A DNA stretch of 12,219 bases. Source: Vairimorpha apis BRL 01 (Eukaryota; Microsporidia; Nosematidae). The DNA is taken from positions 1 to 12,219 of the forward strand of contig KE647226.1 in the NCBI GenBank assembly GCA_000447185.1, in the 5' to 3' direction. A program made the position numbers and the translations under genes. Every line of letters begins with the position of its first letter. Positions within the stretch are counted from its first letter, which is position 1. Shown piece after piece: positions 6,150 to 12,219 of the stretch. The notes under the pieces are model-generated. The model was not told the origin of the DNA. It did not search any database and was given only the letters and a program-made list of their open reading frames with translations.

Positions 6150-9100
6150 CATATTTGTTTCTATAAATTTAAAAAAATTAAAATTGTTTTTTAAAATTAA
6201 TCAGAAACATTCCCAATTTCTATTACACATATATTAATTTAATTTTTAATTACAATATATTTCGAAAATAAACAAAAAAATTAAAATAATATAATTTTTT
6301 ATAGGTCAAGTTTTTTTATAAAAGCAATTCATATTTTAATTATCTGTATAAATTAATAACAAATTGAATTTTTTGACAGAATTTTTATATATTTATAAAT
6401 GTGTTTAAATAAATTTCCTTAAATTTAAATTTTTGAGATTTATATAATTTTACGATCAAAAAAAATATTAAAATTTGTTAATTAATATTAAATAGCAAAA
6501 CAAAATCATTTAAAAAAATAACATAATTTTTAATGCTTTTAATTAAAAACAGTTATCCAAAATAGCTTTCTTTCATATAAAAATTTCATTAAAAACACTT
6601 TATTGTAACAAAAAATTATTATTAATTAAACTATGAAATTTTTTTAAGTTAAAAAGTATTTATTTTGATAATATTATTTTCTTATTTAAATTATGTTTTG
6701 ATTTTTTCATCTAAGTATTTTTTGATTTTTTTATTCTAATTTTAACAACAAAATTTTATTTATTATTTTTTATAAAACTATTTTATGATCTTTTTTAAAA
6801 ACATTCTATTTATATTTGGTTTTTGATAAAAGAACATCGTAATTTTTTTACAAATTTATTTAATTTAATTGTTATTTCAAAAATAATAAACTTTTTATAT
6901 AAAAACAATTTTAAATAATTATAATAGTATTTAATACTTAAAAAAATATTTTATTAATGAAATTTGTATTTTATTTTTGAATATAAATTATATTTAAATA
7001 AATTGCATTTTAGATCCAATATCTCATTTCAAAAATAATTTTTATTTTCATAAGAAAATATAAAATTTGATTAAGTTATTGTAAATAAATATTATTTTTA
7101 TATTATATTTGTTTTATATAGTTTTAAATTATTATATTAAAAATTAGCATGTTATAAAAAATAATTTTAATTTATAATTTATTTTTATTTAAAAAATTGT
7201 TCAATATTTATTTAATAATTAACATATAACATAATAATAATTTTTTTTAGATTTTTTATAAACATAACATAAATATATGTAAGTTGCAAATAAAATTTTG
7301 CAAAAAAATTTAATATCATACTTTATTATTTATATATTGTTAAAACACAATACTAATAATTTTTCATATTTAAATTTTTACATTATTTCTAAACAAAAAA
7401 ATGAACTTTTAAAAATCTGATGTTATTCAACTGAATTGTAATTGTTTACAAATAATACATTATGTATTGTTTTTATGTTCTCATTTTTTTATAATTAGCT
7501 CTATATTTAACATATTGCAATTCATATAATTTTATATGCATTAAATTGTTTTCTGAATGTAAAGCTTTAAAAATAAAAGTTTCTCCAAATATTTGAAGAA
7601 AAAAATTTAATTTATTTCTTTTTTTCATTTTTACTAACTAAAACTTTTAAATACCTTATAACAAATTTTCTTAATTTTCATTCTACTCTTTTCCTCGATA
7701 TCGTATAGAAAAACATTTTTTATTTTTCTTTAACACTTATGATTAAATGTATAAATTAAATAAGAAATAATAATGTTTAATTAACATTAAATAAAATCGT
7801 AACACTTTTTTATATGAAATTATAAACAACACAAAATTTCTATTTTAATTTTTTAGTTATTTTTGTTTAAAAATCAAAAATTTTAAATCATTTGTAGCCT
7901 TTTAACATTGTATAAACATTCAAATTAGGTTTTATAATTTTATATAAATAATAAGTTATCTTTAAATTTATACAAATTTACATCAAAAAGTAATTTTTTC
8001 ATAATAAATAATATTTTAAACTTATTTTATTTGTGTATAACTAAAAAAAAATTGTTATTTATCTAAAATATTTTTTTAAATCTTTAATCAAATAAGTAAA
8101 ATAGAAATAATGAATTTTTAATAAATTCAAAACATTATTTTTTTATGATTAATTTTAGATTTTATAAAAAAATTAAATTACGGCATTACTGTATGTTAAT
8201 GTAAAATATTAATTCAAATGTTTTATAAAAATATAAACAACAATTTATATTTTTTTTAAAAGTATTGTTATATATTGATTTATTTTTCCACTTTCTCTTT
8301 TTTATTTAATATTTCTTGTATTCTAAAGAATTACATCTTATATTAAAAACTTAATCAAATTTTTTATTTTTTTAAAATTTTTAAAGTCTAATATTTTATC
8401 TTAAAAAATTACTTACATTGTCAAATTTTTTTATTGTTATTTTTTATCTCTTAAAAATTTATGTTTTTTTACCATTGTATTATTTTAAAAAAATTTACAA
8501 TCGAAATTTAAATAAATAATTTTAAGTAAGAAAATGAAAGGTCTAAAAAAATTGTATTATAAAATATATTTTAACAATAAAATTATCAAACTAACATTTT
8601 TGGGAAATTAAAAAAAAATTTTAAAAAAAATAATAAATAAAAGTCATTTAGTGTGAAAGTATTTTTACGTTTATTGTTGTAAAATTTTAAAAACAATTAA
8701 ATTAAATAAAAATTTAACTTTATAAGATATTTAAACTTTATAAAAAAAATTGTTTTTTGTTAAATTTTTTAATGTTTCTATTTTTAATTTGTCTAATTTA
8801 TTTGTTACAGTTGAATGAATAATTAACATAAAAAACATAATGAATATAATGTTATAATTAAATACAAACATCATTTATCTTTAACTATATATTTGAATAT
8901 ACATTTTAATTTTATAGATTTGTAAATAATTAAAACTTTTATCTTGATTAAAAAAAACAATAAATTTAAAATAAAATTAATTCTTGTTGTATATTAAAAT
9001 TTAAATATTCATTTTATATTTTAAATAAAAAGTTTGTTTTAAACTATTCACAAGGATTTAAATTACATTAATTCTATAATTCTAAGTTTATTTTTAAAAT

Positions 9101-9240
9101 ATCAATTTAATTTTATATTAATAGCATAAATTTGAATATAAATATTTAATTTTATATATTAAATCAATTGATTAAAATTATTATAATCTTAAAAGAAATT
9201 TTTTTTGGAAATTTATTTAATTATTTTTAAAAATGTAAAA
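6150..9240. other. About 3.1 kb AT-rich gene desert
   Basis: No reading frame longer than about 50 codons was found on reading both strands, and no RNA gene, tandem array or transposon trace was recognised. Homopolymer A and T runs are dense. The only item picked out is the small frame at 7473-7628. Hidden, frame-broken genes like the one at 4712-6046 cannot be excluded by eye. Confidence 0.55.
7473..7628 (-). CDS. Small candidate frame of 51 codons, weak
   Basis: From an ATG at 7628 the frame gives a basic product. It contains FLQIFGETFIFKALHSENN and LYELQYVKYRANYKKMRT, more varied in residue use than random AT-rich sequence usually gives. No family recognised, no signal peptide or membrane span. 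In DNA this AT-rich several stop-free runs of this length are expected by chance across the region, so it may well not be a gene. It sits alone in the middle of the desert. Confidence 0.2.
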   Translation of the reverse strand: MKKRNKLNFFLQIFGETFIFKALHSENNLMHIKLYELQYVKYRANYKKMRT

Positions 9241-9741
9241 TTAAATATATTCAATAATTCTATCACTATTAAATAGATTTTCATTAAAAACGGGAGCAGA
9301 TGTAATACTAAATTTTTGATTATCATTATAAGTACATAAATCTAGTACTAAATTAAATCCATGTGTTTCATTATCTTTATTGCCTAATGTTAAACAAAAT
9401 TTATTAAATGCTACAAAAAAACTTCCTTTTTTACTTAAAAAAAATTTTTCTTCAAATTTAACTGCTTTATTATAATTTGAACATGATTTTAATAGATTAC
9501 TGTTTTTTTTATTACAAATATATAAATCATCATTTTTATTGATAAATGAAAAGTATCCCTTTGGTTTCTCAAATCTATCTTGTTTATTGTAATTTTTAAT
9601 ATTTTCAACATCGATAAATTGAAGAAATTCTTTATTATTATGCTTGAATATTGATAAATTTAATAAGGGAAAATTCCATGGACTAAGAAAAATTTCATTT
9701 GAGGCAATACATTCGTTTATTAAAATAAACAATAAATTCAT
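9241..9741 (-). CDS. Secreted ricin-B-type (beta-trefoil) lectin-like protein
   Basis: An intact 166-residue frame from an ATG at 9741. Residues 1-14 (MNLLFILINECIAS) look like a short signal peptide. The strongest family sign is at about 115-146: FCLTLG, a short turn, then LVLDLCTYNDNQKFSI. That is the CLT...C...NQ-x-F/W layout of a ricin-B carbohydrate-binding repeat, with Phe in place of Trp. A weaker repeat lies at 72-97 (LYICNKKNSNLLKSCSNYN, then KAVKF). Microsporidia have families of secreted lectins of this type, proposed to bind host or spore-surface sugars. Only the lectin fold is present; there is no catalytic toxin chain. The gene is unbroken, unlike its neighbour 3 kb away on the same strand. 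Its precise sugar specificity and role are unknown. Confidence 0.75.
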   Translation of the reverse strand: MNLLFILINECIASNEIFLSPWNFPLLNLSIFKHNNKEFLQFIDVENIKNYNKQDRFEKPKGYFSFINKNDDLYICNKKNSNLLKSCSNYNKAVKFEEKFFLSKKGSFFVAFNKFCLTLGNKDNETHGFNLVLDLCTYNDNQKFSITSAPVFNENLFNSDRIIEYI

Positions 9742-10080
9742 TTTTTTATAGAAAATGTTTTTTATATAATTAACATAACCTATTGTTTATTTTATATGAT
9801 TAATCATGTTTTATATTTAAAAAGATTTTATTTATTATTTTTAAATGTTTATTTGCTTTAATCTATACTACAATCAATTTTTTTTTGATGAATTGTCTTA
9901 TGTTTTAAGCTCTATAGTATTGTATAATATCAATTCTTGTGAATATATTTTTGTATATAAAAATTGTTTAATTTTTAATATTTTAACATTAAATATAAAC
10001 ATAGTTTATTAAACTAATTCCTTTTTATTACACGTTATTTATAAGTAATTATTTTAATAATAAAATATGATATTTTTTAG
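9742..10080. other. AT-rich intergenic stretch upstream of the lectin gene
   Basis: This would contain the promoter of the minus-strand lectin gene. No CCC or GGG triplet is evident in the first 60 bases before its ATG; the closest is AATAGGTTATG on the minus strand, some 40 bases upstream. A run of A directly precedes the start codon. No gene seen. Confidence 0.45.
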
Positions 10081-10403
10081 TTCTTTTTGTATAAGGTATA
10101 AAAAAAAATAAAACTTTATAATGAAGAAACAACATAAAGCACAATGTGTCAAAGAATATTTTTGCTAATTTTGAGCCATATACATAAAAAAAGAACGATC
10201 AAATTGAAAAGTGTAGACGTTTATAAAATATTTACTAGATCTTGACGAATGCATAACCTTACTTTTATACAAAGAATTTATGATAATAATTAATTTTCTT
10301 TTAAATTGTAAAGCATTAGGATGCAAAAAAAATATACAACTTCTTTATTATATAAATTAAGGCACTATCTTCCTTTTTAAATGGAAATATACTTAGAATT
10401 GAA

Positions 10404-11083
10404 GGACTTGATGATTAGTTTTATAATAGTATTACATATATTATACCCAAACATGTATTGACAAAAAAATATGAATTTAGGCCCATTCTTGCATGTCAAA
10501 ATTATAACAAACTAGCTACAAAATGCACAAATCAATTAGATGCAGTAAATTATGGAAAGAAAGACTATTAGAATAGAATCACTCGGTATAATTATACAAA
10601 AAAAAGATCAAGTTATCTTAACAAATCTGTCGATAAGTAAAATATAAATAACATTTCGATTATGTGGATAGATATAAAGAAGATCTACAAATCAGCATAG
10701 CTCTCAAATTTCTTATAATGAGAGAAAAATAAATGCTCCTATAATGAATTTGAGAATTTCTAAAAGACACATCAAAAACGTCACATTTTGATCAAATCTG
10801 TAAAGAAAATTATTCTGAATAAGAAAAAAGTATATTAAAACGAGAAACTTTGCTACCTCTTTTATTTATCATATGTATAAATTCATTAAACAGAAACTCA
10901 ATTTGATATATCTAAAGCTAATATTCAAGCAGGAGACATGACGTTTAAAATGAACATCTTCTTTTTATTAATAACGTAAAGCTCTTACATACAGATGAGT
11001 GCATACTCAAAGCTATGGCTAAAGAAATTAATAAAATCTTCACAAATGATGAGATTGAAAGCATCTTAATAGCCTACAACTAA
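10404..11083 (+). pseudogene. Right retroelement: reverse transcriptase core, broken
   Basis: In order: LDD-stop-FYNSITYIIPKH then EFRPILACQNYNKLATKC in one frame (10407-10571), where TAG replaces the Trp usual before FY; MWIDIKKIYKSA (10662-10703), the first-aspartate block with its second Asp position changed to Lys; ILKRETLLPLLFIICINSLNR (10832-10894), where the normal Gln-Gly-Asp has become Lys-Arg-Glu; and HLLFINNVKLL...DECILKAMAKEIN (10952-11083), where the catalytic FIDD is FINN. Both metal-binding aspartates of that box are Asn, so the enzyme is dead. Changes such as TGG to TAG and GAT/GAC to AAT/AAC are G-to-A on the coding strand. Confidence 0.85.
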
Positions 11084-11286
11084 TTTTAAAAAGGATATTA
11101 AATGTATACTCTTAGAAGTTATCCAAAAATACAAATATCTGTGCAAATAAAGATAATACAAGTTCTGTTAAATAAGAGACGTTTGAAAAGCTGGATTGTA
11201 ATAATAGCACCCGTAGAATAGATATGTTAGACATAGTAAATGGTAACAATATGATTTGAAAAATAAACTATCGAGAATTCTCTGTT

Positions 11287-11415
11287 ATTAAGTACCACGT
11301 TGGGCTTTTAAAATTAGAAACCAACTAGTTTAATAAACTTGATCATGATATCCTATAGGTACTTAACAAATATCACGTCGACTTACAATCTGCATGCAAA
11401 GAGATGCTATACCTT
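11287..11415 (+). pseudogene. Right retroelement: linker between RT and endonuclease
   Basis: A single frame with two stops reads IKYHVGLLKLETN, stop, FNKLDHDIL, stop, VLNKYHVDLQSACKEMLYL. It aligns with the left copy's INYHVGFRKL block (1310-1450) but differs at many positions. The two copies are therefore old or belong to different subfamilies. Confidence 0.8.
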
Positions 11416-11479
11416 CTATAATTAGAAATAAACTGATGGCTCATATGTATTAAGCATAAAAATGAATGTATGCATCTGA

Positions 11480-12219
11480 CTTTTTTATTAATCCCTTGAA
11501 AAGATTAAAAGTAACTCTCTTAGAGATGCTGCTATATTTAAAGTAGAAGAAAAGAACGAATTACACTATATATTTATTATGAGGTCTCAAATTCAAGCAT
11601 AACAGAAGAGGTGATTAAGCATTAAATCTCTAATTTAGGCCCAGAAATAGCTGTTTACAACGTAATTAAAAGTTGATCTGCATATAAATTTACGTAAAGC
11701 CTCTGAGAACAAGCAAATTTTGCTTTAAGTTGTTTTTTCAAGTGGCTAAAAAAAGGGAGTATTTAAAAGATTTGATAATCATACTACTTCTAAAAGATAA
11801 AAGTAAGTTTAATAACAAAAGACAATCTATACCTAATCTAGAAATCATAGAAGAATTTTAAAAATTCTTGCATCTAAATGTGATAGCATGCTGCATCATG
11901 ATTATGTCAGAAGACATTATGAATTTGTTAGAATAATACACCTTATATTTCGAATAAAGTAAGTTATTTAACAGGCTTAGAATATAAATAGTTGCTTTAT
12001 ATGAGATTATGGAAAATGATCAAGCAGAAACTGAGCGGACACAAGAATAAACACTGATATTATAATTGCATATAACATGCATATATTTGTATTTTAAATG
12101 AAAATAAAAAGTGGAGATTATTTTTGTCGAAATTGGAAAAGCTAATCAAGATTGACTATCATAAATTGGAAATGTAGATTAGAGAAAATATGATTTTTAA
12201 CCATTGAATTTGACTTTAT
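11480..12219 (+). pseudogene. Right retroelement: C-terminal endonuclease region, partial
   Basis: LEKIKSNSLRDAAIFKVEEK lies near 11500-11560. LASKCDSMLHHDYVRRHYEF followed by VRIIHL (11867-11944) matches the end of the zinc knuckle and the conserved arginine-rich block of the left copy. Near the edge, VEIIFVEIGKANQD (12111-12152) corresponds to the Glu strand of the K/RPD...E endonuclease active site. The K/RPD part between them is not readable, and the coding region runs off the window. Stops lie in all frames between these islands. Confidence 0.75.

Larger units (their letters stand above)
10100..12219 (+). mobile_element. Decayed non-LTR retrotransposon with RLE-type endonuclease, right copy, 5'-truncated and cut by the window edge
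   Basis: The plus strand carries the same ordered motifs as the left copy: RT blocks (10404-11083), YKYLC...DNTSS (about 11130-11170), the IKYHVGLLKLE linker (11287-11415), and a C-terminal endonuclease region (11867 to the edge). Composition becomes less AT-rich near 10100. In the left copy the coding region begins about 1.15 kb before the first RT block. That distance here would reach into the lectin gene, so the right copy must lack its 5' part, the usual result of incomplete target-primed reverse transcription. The sequence is riddled with stops and frameshifts. Confidence 0.85.

Noticed and set aside
8772..8822. Short plus-strand frame with a hydrophobic start resembling a signal peptide (MFLFLICLIYLLQLNE)
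   Set aside because: Only 16 codons, and no continuation in any frame; hydrophobic short frames are expected by chance in T-rich DNA.
9241..9741. A ribosome-inactivating toxin
   Set aside because: Only the sugar-binding trefoil signature is seen; the 166 residues leave no room for a catalytic chain and none of its features appear.
300..12219. The two retroelements as inverted terminal repeats of one large mobile unit
   Set aside because: The copies differ at many aligned residues, have different 5' extents and no matching outer ends in the window, so two separate insertions explain them better.

Overview
The window looks like microsporidian DNA from an expanded, very AT-rich, gene-poor genome. 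The support is the extreme A+T content of the central block (by eye about nine bases in ten), Asn/Lys/Ile-rich intronless genes, a small secreted ricin-B-type lectin of the kind microsporidia carry, and remains of a non-LTR retrotransposon of a type I associate with microsporidian and invertebrate genomes. The genus cannot be fixed from the sequence.

Layout. Bases 1 to about 3530 are visibly richer in G+C and hold a decayed retrotransposon on the minus strand. An N-terminal block lies at about 3250-3520, reverse transcriptase (RT) motifs at about 1820-2380, a linker near 1320-1450, and a zinc-knuckle plus restriction-like endonuclease (RLE) C-terminus at about 430-1005. It is full of stops and frameshifts and contains a 100-bp internal tandem duplication. 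A 33-bp minisatellite (3618-3820) lies just beyond its 5' side. Bases 3620-10080 are AT-rich host DNA. They contain a small GC-richer island with hairpins (4352-4593), a minus-strand gene split into four consecutive reading-frame pieces (4712-6046; a possible cyclin-fold protein), about 3.2 kb with no convincing gene (6150-9240), and one intact minus-strand gene for a secreted beta-trefoil lectin (9241-9741). From about 10100 to the right edge lies a second decayed copy of the same retrotransposon superfamily, on the plus strand. It appears 5'-truncated and runs out of the window.

How it fits together. The two elements point away from each other and frame the AT-rich block. They differ at many aligned residues, so they are separate old insertions rather than a recent inverted duplication. 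The two host genes share a strand but lie more than 3 kb apart, so they are not an operon. The most notable host feature is the split gene. All three of its frame breaks occur at poly-A runs (coding strand) and each is bridged by one extra A. That pattern fits homopolymer sequencing error, a young pseudogene, or tolerance of breaks through polymerase slippage; the sequence alone cannot decide among them.
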